Positions 11,570-23,940 of a stretch of 64,000 bases of DNA are shown here, piece by piece; the stretch's first letter is position 1, and every line of letters begins with the position of its first letter. A model generated the notes under the pieces. It did no database searches and had not been told where the DNA came from. It saw nothing but the letters and a program-made list of their open reading frames with translations. Both the position numbers and the translations under genes were made by a program. Origin of the DNA: Adiantum capillus-veneris (lineage: Eukaryota > Streptophyta > Polypodiopsida > Polypodiales > Pteridaceae); NCBI GenBank assembly GCA_014529385.2, contig CM043953.1:66952372-67016371 (forward strand). The letters run 5' to 3'.

Positions 11570-11880
11570 CTTGGAATAGCCATACATTGTGTTGATAGAT
11601 CATGGGTCAGAAATTAACCTCATGTCAAAGAGTCTTTATCAAAAATAAAAATGGCCAATTGATACAAATCATGGAAAGATGATTTAAGCAACAAACAACT
11701 CATCAGATGAGTTGTGTGGAGCTTGTCCAAATGTAAAGGTAACTATAGGGGATGTGAAAGATGACCATAATTTCTTTGTACAGGAGATGTCTACATATCC
11801 TCTTATCCTAGGGTAGCCATACATCACTGCTACTCACATGGAAACCAAGGTGATGGACGATGGGTCAGCTTATGCTAGGA
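11570..11880 (+). pseudogene. gypsy aspartic protease remnant
   Basis: A conceptual reading of 11575-11640 gives a VLIDHGSEINLM-type active-site motif, which fits the D-x-G-(S/A) pattern of plant gypsy proteases, followed by stops at about 11646 and 11680. Confidence 0.55.
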
Positions 11881-12599
11881 TAAGGGGAAGGGATGAGAAG
11901 CATGCACTATGTTCCTTATTGTTTCTGTGGACCATGAAAGTCTTAGATAGCAACCCTCGCCAAAGACAGAAAAAGAATTCAAGGACTATAGGGATATGAG
12001 GGGTTTTGTCCATGTACCATTGTAGAGCGGGATTGCAGTGGTTGGTACAAGAAAAGAAAATTCATCGCATGATGTGTATGCAAAGGAAACGTTTTCTACA
12101 AGTTTTATAGGATCGACAGACTATGGATCTATTGTTTTTACAAAGTGTGAGGACTTAAAGCGAGGTGAAAAACAACATGTAAATAGTGTAAAAAAAGGTT
12201 TTAAGATGAATGGTTTGCTGAAAGATGATGAATGCATTGTAGGATGTATGATGAGTGTTCGTTTGTGGGTACTATGTAAGACTTGGAGTCAGTGGATTGC
12301 AATTTGCGCATGGGAAGTGAGGTTGTAAAAGTTTTCTCAATAGAAATTTACAAAGTCATTGAGGATTTCAAAAATGCTCAAGGTGTTGATGTACAAGTGG
12401 AGACCAAGTATAAGTGTGTGGCAAAGAAAGTGAAACCAGTGGAATTACCTCTACCAAAGGAGTGCATGGATACGATGGAGCAAGTTGCTTCTTAGCCTAG
12501 TCTTCGTGACCCAAGCAAGATTTGGCATAAGTTTACACAGGATTCTTTGAAAGATTTAAAGATTGGTTGCAAGGACAACTTGACAGAGGGTGAAAGAGT

Positions 12600-13420
12600 A
12601 TGCTTATAAGAAATGCTAGCCAAACACGGAAAGGCTTTTGCATTCAAGCCACATGAGATAGGGTGTGTTGATCCATCCGTTGTTGCTCCTATGGTGATAT
12701 TTACTATCCCTCATGTACCTTGGAACTTGAGGCCGATTCCAGTTCCAAAGGCCCATTTTCCAAAACTTAACTTACTGTATTGCTTAATGAAAATATCAAA
12801 ATGGGTATTTTGGAGCCTCCTTGTGCTCCATATTTAAACAATTTCCAAAGAAAAATGGTTCTTTATGATTTATTCAAGATATGCAACCTGTGAATAAGGT
12901 GACAATTAGAAATGTGGGTATAGGGCCAACTGTAGATGAGTTTGCAAAGGAATTTGTAGGAAGGAAAATATATTCTTTGGGGGATTTGTACTCAGGGTAT
13001 GATCATTTCCAATTAGCAATGAAAAGGAGGGACCTCACTACCATGAGGACACTTTTAGGTTTGGTAAGGATAAACTCCTTACCTCAAGGAGCAACTAATT
13101 CAATTGCACATATGATTAATGGTATGAATAAAGTCCTACATGATTTCATACCTCAAACTACAATGCCCTTTCTTGATGATGTTAAAGGATGTGATGTGAG
13201 TGATATAGATGTGGATTTGAGCTCAAGGGGATGCCGCAAGTATGTGGAAAATCATATTTAGGACTTTGATGAGATCTTGCTTGTCTGGGCAAAAGTGTTT
13301 GGTGTGAACGAAGTTTTTTTTGAGGGACATATGTGCGGGCCATATGGTAGAAGGCCTTTTCCAACAAAGATTGATGTGATACAAAGAATGAAAGAGACAC
13401 GTATTAATGTAATTGAGGTT
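12600..13420 (+). pseudogene. gypsy reverse transcriptase remnant
   Basis: Open pieces at 12613-12837 and 12881-13261 carry RT-like blocks: LGDLYSGYDHFQLAM (motif A region), LPQGATNSIAHM (motif B region) and TMPFLDDVKG (motif C, with the Asp pair). Stops and frame changes break the domain; 13262-13420 continues in other frames. Confidence 0.75.
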
Positions 13421-13599
13421 TGAAGGTTCTTGGGTGCATGCATGTTCTATGTTATCTGGGTCCCAGATTATGCGCACGTGGTAGACCCTTTGTATCAACT
13501 TTTGAGAACGAACAAAAAATTTCAATGGGAAGAAATGCATACCCATGCCATGAGAAAACTAAAGAATTTGTTTCTTATGTCTTCAACTTTGAGGAAAGT

Positions 13600-13990
13600 A
13601 AACTATGAATGTAGAAGAAAGGTAAATGTGACAGAGGATACTAGTCCCACAAGAATTGGATGGGGGATTGGGCAAGATGATGATGATGGCAAGCGATACG
13701 TGGTGATATTTGGAGCAAAGGCCCTAAGTTCTTGTCAACGTAACTATACATAGGTAAAAAGAGAGTTATGGGGAGTAGTCACATCGTTGAAATGTGATAA
13801 AGAGTATTTGATAGGAGGAAATGTAATAGTGGAGACTGATTGTCTACCCCTTTTCGGAATGATCACAAGCTACTCAACTCCTGACATTGCTATGTTGAGA
13901 TGGATTTCCTACATACAGTCCTTAAATCCAAAAATTTAGCATATTGGAGGGAAACATAATCAAGTTGAGGATATGCTTTCAAGAGCAAGG
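13600..13990 (+). pseudogene. gypsy RNase H remnant
   Basis: The frame ending at 13753 has GWGIGQDDDDG...FGAKALSSCQRNYT, and after a stop continues as a VKRELWGVV...ETDCLPLFGM block, then HIGGKHNQVEDMLSRA. These are the conserved blocks of the Ty3/gypsy RNase H domain. A stop at 13751 splits it. Confidence 0.7.
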
Positions 13991-14119
13991 TATGAAAATG
14001 AAGGAGACATGGTTGTTGAGGGTGATGATGTAGGCACAAGGTTCTATAGTATCTCTCATGCCAAGGGTGATCATGTTTGCATGTCAAATGCACTTGACTC
14101 TTTTACAGAGGACCTATAT

Positions 14120-15440
14120 GAAGGTGATTGGTTGCTCATTGGTGGACTTTATCTAAGAACTTTGACAAGGCAAGAAGGGTGGATTGATCAAGTCTTCAAA
14201 AGAATACAAAGAAAGGTCTGCATCCGAAACAAAGAAATGGAATTTCGTTGAGAGTCATATGATAAGGACGCTCAAAATGAGCCTATGAAAAAGTTTCATG
14301 AGAGTCTTTATGTTGGACATAGAGGTGTATGGGCCACCTTTACTAAAATGAAAGAGAGGTATTGGTGGAAAGGTATGTATAAAGATGTATCTCACTTTGT
14401 GGAGTCTTGTGAAACCTATCAAATGTATTCAAATGTACGTCATTGTTATGGGTTGCACGCTACTTACCCATTTTCCATGCACTATAAGTGGGTAGTATAT
14501 CAGGTTACAATGCCATTGGGCTCATGTAAAATGAGATACATAGTGCTTGCATGTTAACCAACCAAGTAGAAGGTCGTTCTCTAAGAACAAAAAGCACAAA
14601 AGGGATATGCAAGTTTCTCTTGGATGACGATGTAATTAGCCACTATGAGTGTGTTGGGAAAATATCAGCAGACATGGGTGAGTTAGATGCTACCAAAGCC
14701 AGTACATTTTTCTCTAGGTTGGGCATTAAACTTTCTCTCAACACTGCATATATTCTTGAGGGAAATGGTAAATAAGAGCGTGGGCATCCTCCTATCATTA
14801 AAGCTTTGGCTAAGGCCTAAAAAGTTAAAATGGGAGAGTCTCCAAGGTTATTGCCTTATGCTTTATGGGATAATAGCACAACTCATAGCTCAGTTAATGG
14901 TTATATGCATTTTGAGTTGATGTACGTTCAAAAACTTATAATGCCAATTGAAGATGTAATTCCCACATGTAATGTATTGCCTTGGGAAGATGGAATGAGT
15001 AGGAAAGACCTTCTTACTTTGCGCATACAACAATTAGAAAGAAGGCCTCAAGATATTGAGAATGCAGTAGCATGATTGAAAGATGCAAGGTTAAAGAATA
15101 AGCACAGATTTGATAAGAGGCATAGGCTCAGACCTAAACCTATTGAGGAAGGTGATTGGATGTTGGTGTATGAAAGTAGTCTTGACAACCGGAATTCAAA
15201 AATAGGAAATCATTCAAAGAGATGGTTTCTTCCTTATGTGGTTCAGCATGTACATGGGAATGCAACTTATACCTTGCATGAGTTGGATAGGAAAAAAATG
15301 AAGATTTCCATCGCAGGGAAAAGAATCAAGTTGTTCAAAAGAAGAGGTGATACAAATGTTTTGATTCATAGGAAAATCAAAATGAACGCTCTAATGAAAA
15401 TGCTATGGGAGGGGATGAAGAAAGAGATGCCAATGCATTA
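14120..15440 (+). pseudogene. gypsy integrase remnant
   Basis: 14285-14557 begins with the HHCC zinc region (FHESLYVGHRG...YWWKGMYKDVSHFVESCETYQ), in which the fourth ligand is lost (C-x2-C has become C-E-T-Y). The catalytic core from 14550 to 15070 is scattered over several frames. The piece at 15076-15441 resembles the basic C-terminal integrase domain (HRFDKRHRLRPKPIEEGDW). No chromodomain is visible. Confidence 0.65.
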
Positions 15441-15547
15441 GATTTTGCTAGAAGTGATGATGAAATCGACATGTATGTTGACTTAAATGAAGACTGAACC
15501 TACTCCAAAAAGATATGTGTGGCACATGCCGGAGGATGTGCAAGCTT

Positions 15548-15558
15548 AGAGGGGTGGA
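15548..15558 (+). other. polypurine tract of decayed gypsy element
   Basis: AGAGGGGTGGA immediately before the TGTCAT start of the 3' LTR. Confidence 0.7.
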
Positions 15559-16160
15559 TGTCATACTTTGGCACTTGCGTAACGTAAAAGTCAAAATATC
15601 TACCTCACTCGTAATGTTTTTGATGTGTGGGACCAAATGCTACAATGTACATAGTGTGATATATGCAAAACCGGATGCCTAGTTGCAGGCATGTATATAC
15701 CTTGCCGGGCAGGCGAGGCCGGGACGTGATATCGTTGCATATTTTACCACATTAAATCATACCTAATTTGCTTTAGGAATGTACAGATGTCAAGTTTTTT
15801 GAAGTAGCACACCCATTTTGCCTAGAAAACTCAATGCTGACGATCTTGGCCAAAAATAATAGGTTTCATATGCGGGCATAAAGACCTATCCAAAGAGTTT
15901 ACCGAGTGGGAAAATGAGGGTCATAATTAAATTTGAGCTAAAAGGATTTTTCCACAAGGGCTAAAATGGCCATAAAATGATCAAAATAGCACAAAATAGC
16001 AACATCAACTACAGTGTTGTTGTTGCTCAGCTTGAGAAGAAACTTTTAGAGCCAAGAATGAGCTCATTTGGGCATTTAAGCAAGAAGATACAACCATTCC
16101 AATCCAGGGTGCTAGTGTAGTCCCGTGCTGCTTCTTTATGTGTTCGAAGGTGTGAAGTAT
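15559..16160 (+). repeat. 3' LTR of decayed gypsy element, truncated
   Basis: Aligns with 8582 onward through TGATGTGTGGGACCAAATGC and later conserved blocks, losing similarity near 16160, about 0.4 kb before the likely LTR end. Confidence 0.7.
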
Positions 16161-16447
16161 AATGGCCTACTAAGTTAAGGGGGGATGAGTGAGAATAAGT
16201 TTAAATAGGTGCCTACAATCACATGGATTTTTTTTTTTGTGTTTCACTATAAAATTGTATTATCTATTATACATAGATAATCATAAATGGTTTGAAAGAC
16301 CCCACTTAAATAATAGAAGGTGCACATTGCTCATTAGCATTTTGAAACAAATAAAATGAAAAAGAAGTAAAATAAAAACAATGAAAGCATACATTAAAAG
16401 TTAAAACAAAAGATATTTTAATGCTTTTTATAAGAAAAGATAGATTT

Positions 16448-16690
16448 AATAAGCATAGAGAATAATACAAGAATTTAGTGAAATGTTTTTTTAAAAAGTC
16501 CTCAAATGAAAGGGCCATTTATCAATACTTGATATCATGGATTTAAACTTCTATGAATATATTGTTTAACACACATAGAAATTAATAAAATATTATAGTG
16601 AAATGAAATTTTTTGAAGTCCTTAAATAAAAGAACCCTTTATCAATACTTCACATCATGGGATTAAACTCCTATAACTATATTTTTTAAT
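16448..16690. repeat. two-copy AT-rich tandem duplication (~120 bp unit)
   Basis: Blocks at about 16448-16566 and 16569-16690 share the order AGTGAAATG...AAGTCCT...TTTATCAATACTT...CATGG...ACTATATT. They are diverged and non-coding. Confidence 0.5.
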
Positions 16691-16809
16691 CCTTTGTTCT
16701 CTAAGACTTTTTAAAACATGCCAAAAAAGTGAATGAACCTTTGGAAAATGGCATTTAAAAGTACATGATTTTTTTCTATTCATAAAGTTTTAAGGCCCCT
16801 TGAGGAAGG

Positions 16810-17498
16810 CTAGAATTTTATCCAAAGAAACCTTCCTCCTGTGGGAGGAGGATCTTCTTTCACATGCTCAAGAGAATGAGGAACATGGAAGTCTTCATTG
16901 CATACGTTGTCCATATTTATGTCTAAAACATAAGATACATTTGGCTTCACAATTTCTTGCAATCCAAGCTGTCTCGCTCTCTCTAGCTTCCATTCCTTAT
17001 GCTTTGCAACCTTTACTGCATCATCAAATGTAAGTGGCCTTTTAAGCTCAACCTTTAACTTCAAATCCGCCCTCAAACTTTGCATAAACATACACTTTTC
17101 AAGCATAAGAGGAGGAGCATCACTTCCCAAAAAAACACACCCTCTTCTCCACAAAGCATTAAAATCCTTGACAAAGGCATCTACACTTTGACCATCACAT
17201 TGTACAAGTCCTTCAATGGAGTGACATATATCCGTTGGGTCCTCTACCTTCTTGAACTTCTCAAGAAAAGCCTTCTTTAATGCATCATAAGTCATCACCA
17301 ATGGAGGTTGAGATGATTTCAACCAAAACTTATACTCATCATACCATATCCTTGCATCCTCTTTCAAGCAAAAGAACAAAATCTTGAGCATAAGCATTGG
17401 ATCTTCCTTATCTCGATTAAACAAGCAAACTCAAATTTCTCAATGAAGTCCTTAACATCTTCATCTACATGACCATAAAACTTTGGAAAATCTGTCAT
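16810..17498 (-). pseudogene. retrotransposon gag (Ty3/gypsy type), minus strand, frameshifted
   Basis: The 204-aa frame 17424-16810 is a typical plant Retrotrans_gag domain: CLKEDARIWYDEY, ALKKAFLEKF, FNALWRRG and SLRADLKLKVEL blocks. The frame begins only at a TTG; the natural start is probably the ATG at 17498 (MTDFPKFYG...), which is in another frame, so a frameshift lies near 17424. A primer-site-like TTTTGGTGCCCACC on the minus strand (17550-17563) and a TGTTGGG (17566) to its right suggest a nearby 5' LTR. No protease or RT follows to the left, so the element is truncated. Confidence 0.75.
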
Positions 17499-17543
17499 CA
17501 CGCCAATCAAACCTGTAAATTGAAGGTCACTTGAAGCGATTCC

Positions 17544-17563
17544 TCAATGGTGGGCACCAAAAC
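17544..17563 (-). other. possible primer-binding site of the minus-strand gypsy element
   Basis: On the minus strand TTTTGGTGCCCACCATTGAG follows a CCCAACA LTR-like end at 17566. Similar TTTGGTGCCCACC sites occur in plant gypsy elements. No matching second LTR was found. Confidence 0.4.
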
Positions 17564-17565
17564 AT

Positions 17566-18480
17566 TGTTGGGAAACAAGCAAACCGAAACACCTCTATAA
17601 CAATGTCACCCAAGAGCGTTGAAAGAGAACTACAATAACACCAAAAGCTTTGGAAAATCCCTTTGAAACACCACAAGTCCAACAAGAGTAGTCCCCTTGG
17701 GAATTTAATGGCCATCGCCCACCCAAGAGACTATGTCACATAGGAGCAAAACCCTGCCAAAGCATGGATTTACAGCACATGCCGACCAATGCATATGAAG
17801 ACAAGGGCCTCCCTTTCACCATTGAGCATCACAAACCCACAACTTCAACATCAATTCCACAATTCATACATACATGACCTCCAAATCTGTTTGCACACAA
17901 TTTGCCACTAGGCTCTCATAGCCATAACCCTGCAGAGAACTAGTCATAACCGAAAGAGCACAACTCCAATTGGGGCACTTTAAATCTTGAGCAAAAGCTT
18001 GAAAAATGGCTGGCAAAACAGCTGAATATGACCAAATTTGAATCTTCATGCCGCTACATGCAAAATTGATGCGAACAGGGAGCTGTTCCGGTACGACTAT
18101 GCATAGAGTAGGCAAGGTGGGGGAAAAAACTGCAACAGAAACCATCAAGGAGGCAACAAGCTCAAACCTGAAAAAATCTGGAGTTTGGCTGAATGATTTT
18201 AAGTTTGTACATGATTTTAAGTCATATACAAGTCTCACTTCAAAAAACTCACTAACGGGCACTTATAGCAGCGCGACAGCTGTCACTAGACCAGCAACTT
18301 GCAGTGCATATACATGTACTTGCTAAAGCAAGCTAAAAATCCCGTGAAAAGAAAGCCCACACACACTTTTGACATCGGGCTTCATGTCCGTATGTCCAAA
18401 TTTACAAAAAAACAGGGTATCAGAAATGCGCCTAACAACGTGTTCGCAGGCCCTTTACTCAAGCATCGTATGTGAGGCCG
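17566..18480. other. spacer, probably LTR of the minus-strand gypsy element
   Basis: No domain is seen in either strand. The left edge TGTTGGG is compatible with an LTR end; the right edge cannot be placed without a second copy. Confidence 0.35.
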
Positions 18481-18489
18481 CAAAATGTA

Positions 18490-21400
18490 GCCTCTTCAAG
18501 AGCGGAGGGTGACCATGAAGAGCACATCCCCAACCACGCTGTGTTTAAGACCGAGATTGACAAAATGATTAAGACGATCAAGGATTTGGAAAATCTTGTC
18601 TATGATGACATGAAACATGAGGCTGACACGCCCTTGTATGATGGAGAATGAGTGTCTAGGTTGAAGGCGCTCCTGGTTCTTCTTAACATGAAAGCAAGAT
18701 TTGGATGGAGTGACACTAGCATCATAGAAATATTTAGGTAATCTCTTGCAATGTGTCACCTTCAATCAAAAACTATACATGTAAAATGTACCAAATTATG
18801 AGATATGTTATGTGTTTTTCTGTGGAGATTGCTAAAGAAGCCCACTTTGCCAACTGATAATGTGATGCCAGATTCCAGAGAGGATGCAAGAAAGATCCTA
18901 CAAACCCTGAGGTTTGATTACGATTCCATTCATGCTTGTCCTAATGAATGCGTTCTTTTTTGAGGGGAATATGTGGACATGCAGAAGTGTCCAAAATGTG
19001 ATTCCAAGAGATATTAAATGGATCTCCACACACAAAATGTGCCACACAAAAGGTGCTATGACATTTTCCTGTACTAGCTCGCATCAAGCATTTCTTTGAC
19101 TACAAGTCCATGGCCGCTCTAACAACATGGCATGAGGAGAATAGATCTTTGGATGGTGTGCTACATATCCCTGCAGATTGTGTGGCATAAAAACATATTG
19201 ACCACATTTGACTGGATTTTTCTAGGGAATCTCAAAATCTTTTCCTTGTGGATGGTATAAATCCATTTGGTACATGGTTCACATATTACAGTGTATGTCT
19301 AGTTGTCATTCTCAACTACAACATTTTCCTTAGGTTGACGACTAAGAATGGACATCTATTTTTAAGCTTGATTGTGCCGAGGTGGTATAAAGTGAAGAAT
19401 ATGGATGTGCATCTTTGTTCACTATTGAAAGAACTACAACAATTGTGGACATGCATAGAAGTGGTGGATATGAGCAGACATAAAGGTTGATGCAATTCTT
19501 TGATCAAAGGAATTCTAATGTGGACAATGCATGACTATCCCAGGATTATAGAATACTAAGGCGAGACTCAAACTCCTATGATCGGGTTTATTTTCATGTA
19601 CATGGGTGCAGGGACTCAGTTGGTTTATTATCATGTGTATGGGTGCAGGGCTTCAGACAACCGGTTACAATGCACATGACATGTGGCCCTAGACCTAATG
19701 CACATTGAGCGCCCTCACTCAAGAAGAAAATCTACAAAGGTCACCAAGCTCATCTTCTAGAGAATCACAAGTTACGAGAGGGTTTCTTGGAGATAACCCG
19801 CCAAGGATGTCTGCTTGAGCATGGTTAGAGTAGAAGAAGATGTGTGAAGACAGTCTACGCCCAAGAATGAAGAGATTCTCTCTATGGCATGAGTTGCCAT
19901 AGAACTGTCAAAGACTCAAGATCAATCACTTGCCAGATCCAATGCACAAACTCAAAAATGTGGATAATTTGTTCTGGGATCATCTTAAGTATCGGCAAGA
20001 AAGATACATTGGGAGCCATAATTGACCTTACAGAGGCTGGTCATATGGAGAAATATTGGCCACAGATAGCAAATGATGGATCCATTAAGATGCCTAAAGC
20101 AACATGGGTCTTGACAAGACAACATGAACGCAAAGTGAAAGGGATAATTTGATATGTGCATACACCCATAGATGTAATGCACTCACTCCGTTAAGCATTC
20201 ACAAAGGAAGGGAAGCTTATTGGTTTGACGTCACACAACTGGCATGAAATGTGTCAGGTATGTTGAATTGAACTAGAGCAATGCTAAATCTATTTTGCTA
20301 AATCTACTTTGATCCCAATGATAAATATATTTTGTAAATTATTTTTTTGGTGGCCATTGAGGGTTGTTTTTCCCATTGTGTCTGCCAAACAATCTAGAAA
20401 CTTGCAAAATTGGTGCAGTGGATCTTTGAGAAGGAGATCAATGCATTCTCTATACTGTCTGCCAAACAAAACGTGCTAGAGGTCATTTGCATGTTTGAGA
20501 CACACTTTCCTACTACCATACTGACCATTCAAGTGCACCTTCTTGTTCACATAGTTGACGAGGTAAAAATAGCAAGCATAATGCATTCCAAGTGGATGTT
20601 CTTTTTAGAAAATTTTATAAAAACGCTCAAGGGATAAGTGCATCAGAAGGCACATCCAGAGGGTAGCATGGTAGAGGGTTGGATTGTTTTAGAGTCCCTC
20701 GTGTACATTGGAGAGTGAGTGGCTCTCCATAGTTGAAAATAGCAGGCACAATGCATTCCACATGGATGTTCTTTTTAAATCATTTCATGAAAATGCTCAA
20801 GGGATATGTGCTTCATAAAGCACATCAGGAAGGTAGCATGGTAGAGGCTTGACTTGTTTTAGAGTCCCTCGTGTACATTGGAGAGTGGCTCTCCAGAGTT
20901 GATCATACATGAGATACACTTTGGCATACAATTGATGATGAGAGTATTTTTGGGATTGTAATGTTCAATCTTGGTGTGGAAAAGAACATGACGGAAGATC
21001 TAGAGTTTAAGATCAATCAATTTTGCATGCTTCACAAATCAGTAATGCAAAATTGGATTTCATAGTAAGAGGATGCAAAGTTGATTGGATACAGGGAAGA
21101 TAACCACCGGTGCATTATGTAGCGGGTCTTGAGAGCCTACCAATATTCTTGATCTTAAGATGGTTACATAATGCCTTGAAAAGCGTACAATAGTGCGGAG
21201 AACAGGTGAGGAGTGGAAGTACTTAAAAGGATGCAGACCCAAGGTATAATTTTAGTCATAGACCCGTGACATGTTTCTTGTATTGACGGTCACTCATTTT
21301 TATTGTTGTTAAATAGTATAATCCATACACGACAACATAGTGTAAAGGTCCACATTTTAGGGTACAATGGATCAAATAAAAGCATTTTACACAAAAGTAT

Positions 21401-21640
21401 GGACTCATGGAAAAATTTGAACAATTAAGTTGACGACGGTCCTCCGATGGAAATCATGTGGTAGCCAAACTTACATACTTTGGCATCCTACAAGAATTCT
21501 GAGGATAGACTACAGAGGTTTATTTGTGGACTTGTTTGACGTGCAATGGTTCAAGAGGGACTCAATGCTGCTGTGCGCGAAGGAGACATGTGCAACAATG
21601 GGCTTTAAAGACCCTAAGGTTCAGCCCATTAAGACTTCCA
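18490..21640 (+). pseudogene. CACTA (En/Spm) transposase, TNP2/DUF4218 type, decayed copy 1
   Basis: Recognisable blocks appear in the order of plant TNP2-type transposases but in shifting frames: DARKILQTLRFDYDSIHACP then NECVLF (about 18880-18960), LFLVDGINPFGTW (about 19235-19275), a YSVCLVVILNYN block (about 19285-19330), a DUF4218-like HLLVHIVDEV then WMFFLENFIKTLKG (20535-20637), and a late HPTRILRIDYRG...DVQWFKRD block (21485-21560). Numerous stops occur. It is plus strand, and a better-preserved relative lies at 57500-60642. No CACTA terminal repeat was found, so element edges are unknown. Confidence 0.75.
20564..20901. repeat. ~170-bp tandem duplication inside CACTA copy 1
   Basis: Two adjacent diverged copies (about 20564-20734 and 20735-20901) repeat the AAAATAGCA...AATGCATTCCA...TGGATGTTCTTTTTA block of the DUF4218-like region and the following TTTTAGAGTCCCTCGTGTACATTGG. 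Confidence 0.7.
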
Positions 21641-21777
21641 AAATGCTAAGGTTCCAAAATTCAAAGGTTGTGTCCAATGGTCAAACCTTAGGGAAATTGG
21701 ATGCTTTGTGAGTGTACACAAAATTTTTCAAGTCCCCTACATAGAAGGGGGTGATCCCTCTAAGGAGGATGAGAGAG

Positions 21778-21778
<1 letters not shown>

Positions 21779-21852
<74 letters not shown>
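21779..21852. repeat. (CA)n microsatellite
   Basis: Uninterrupted CA tract of about 73 bases; open frames over it are Thr-His repeats. Confidence 0.95.
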
Positions 21853-21854
<2 letters not shown>

Positions 21855-22630
21855 CTCCCTTTACACAAAGGGAATAGGGACACTTGTCAGCTGCCTAGCC
21901 CAGTTACCCACAAGGTGCACTCAAATCCTATTAAATGGCCATAGAGATGGACCAGTGAGAATTAGGCTAGAGTAAATCTATTTTAATTCATTTAAAAACA
22001 CTTGATAAAGGAAGCAATAATAATTAATCTCTCTAGAAGACTATTGGACAGTCTCCCAAGGGATCCAATGAGCATTCAACAACCTAATAGATTCCTACTT
22101 CCTATTGGCCAGAAGACAAAGGGGTCCAACAACAGTTTAATTGCATTATTTAATTACCTAAAGCTCTCACAAAAGGGAGAAAGGGGACACATGTCAGAAG
22201 ACTATCACTTATGCTTCTTAAACCCTATTGATTAAGCTAGGAGAGGTCCAATGGGAAGCTAGCAAGAGGATTTAGCAAGAGGGGTCGACCAAGAGAGAGA
22301 GGGGGCTGATTTTTCAAAGGCATTATCACTCACACAATCTCATGTGTGAAGCAACAAGACTCTCAAGCTTTAATGGAAATCTCATCACCTACTCCGAGCT
22401 TGTGACAAGGGAGGCCTACATCAACAACTCTTGGCTTTGTGATGCAAATCCAACCAAGAGCCAAGCTTCAATGCATGCTCATATCCTCTACCATGATAAT
22501 TACTAAGCTATGCTAAGCTTTTATGAGTGATTATGTGAGGAGATGTACATCTTTCTCGTAAGACTACTCCTTCTTCCTCTCAATATACTCTCATACCCCG
22601 CTAGCTCTCACCATCTTCGAAGGTGTGTGA
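21853..22630. other. spacer, no gene recognised
   Basis: No domain or clear repeat; the open frame at 22002-22235 has no supporting feature. Confidence 0.4.
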
Positions 22631-22634
22631 GAGA

Positions 22635-23940
22635 GTGCAAAAGAAATACGGCACATATCGTATGTGGGTCGACTATAGAGCACTAAATAGGATCACTATC
22701 GAAAATAGGTTTCCCATTCCACGGGTAAGACCTATTTGATAAGCTACAAGGGTCAACCTACTTCAGTAGGATTGACCTAAAAAGTGGCTACCATCAAATA
22801 AGGATAGTTGATCAAGACATTGTAAAGACCGCATTTTGCACTACGTTTGGTCTTTACGAATACATTGTCATGTCTTTTGGCTTGACCAATGCACAAGCCA
22901 CATTCAACCGCTTGATGAAGAATCTATTCAGGCCTCATCCAAACTTTACTAAAGTGTTCTTTTATGATATTATCATCTACTCTAATTCACTAGACAAACA
23001 CGAGCAACACCTCTAGGTAATATCTCAAGTCTAAGAAAAGTAAGTTTTTCTTACAAGAGATTAAGTATTTAGGTCACATTATCTCTCAAGATGGCGTCCA
23101 AATGGATCCATCAAAGCTAGAGGTAATAAAAGGATGGCCTAATGTAAGGAATCTTCATGAACTAAGAAGCTTTATAGGTATGTGTGCATACTAAGATGCT
23201 TCAAAAAAAAGTTCTCACAAATCGTGGGACCATTACATGACCTAACAAAGAAAAATGTTAGGTATACATGGTTTGCCAAGGAGAACAAGGCTTTTGTCTC
23301 TCAACCTGTGCTTACACTACCGGATCTCTCAAAGCCATTTGAGGTCCAATGTGACGCTTGTAGTCATTGCCTTGGAGCTGTTTTTCTCCAAGAAGGGCAC
23401 GCCATAGCCTATGAATGTCGAGGCTCGACCCAGTTGAGCAAGCTCTAGGCATATATGAAAAGGAACTCCTTGCAGTTCTACATGTCTTAGACTCATGGAA
23501 GCACTATTTATTGGGGACTCTTTTCATTCTGCCGATGGATCACCAAAGCCTTAAGTAATTCATGACATAGCCTTAAGTCTATCCATGGGAATACGGGAAT
23601 ATGGACGATAGTAGATAGGTTTAGCAAACAAACTCATTTTATACTTGTCAAAAAGACTATCAAAGCCCATCAAATGGTAACCCTCTTCATATCACAAATC
23701 TTCAAGTGCCATGGATTGCCAATTTCCGTAGTGTCGGATAGAGATCCTAGAATCACCAATAATTTTTGGAAGGGTCTCTTTGAGAATTTAGGGACAAGGC
23801 TAAACTTCTCTTTGACATATCACCCCCAAACGGATGGCCAAAGTGAATTAGCTAACCTAGCAATTCTTGATCTACTAAAAGCCTGGGTAACGGAATTAGA
23901 TCAAAGGGCCCAATGGGAGAAGTACTTACCCTTAGTGTAA
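22635..23940 (+). pseudogene. Ty3/gypsy pol fragment (RT-RNase H, then integrase) with internal deletion
   Basis: RT blocks are clear: KKYGTYRMWVDYRALNRITI (22640 on), RFPIPR, then FFYDIIIYS at about 22950-22980, where the first Asp of the FxDD catalytic pair is Tyr. KYLGHIISQDGVQMDPSK follows at about 23063-23120. RNase H starts at 23182-23448 (QPVLTLPDLSKPFEVQCDAC). After a WKHYLLGT block (about 23500) the sequence jumps to the integrase core (VVSDRDPRITNNFWKG and YHPQTDGQSE in 23674-23940). The rest of RNase H and the integrase zinc region are missing. No LTRs were found around it. Confidence 0.82.

Larger units (their letters stand above)
8582..16160 (+). mobile_element. decayed Ty3/gypsy retrotransposon
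   Basis: Direct repeats begin TGTCAT at 8582 and at 15559 and stay alignable for about 0.58 kb with many differences. The right copy is directly preceded by an AGAGGGGTGGA purine tract, fixing it as the 3' LTR start. Between them the order is gag, protease, RT, RNase H, integrase, which is the Ty3/gypsy order. Every domain is broken by stops or frameshifts. The left LTR may extend to about 9620 (before TTTTTGGTGATCCC, a possible primer site); the right LTR looks truncated near 16160. No target duplication was identified. LTR divergence and coding decay indicate an old insertion. Confidence 0.8.
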
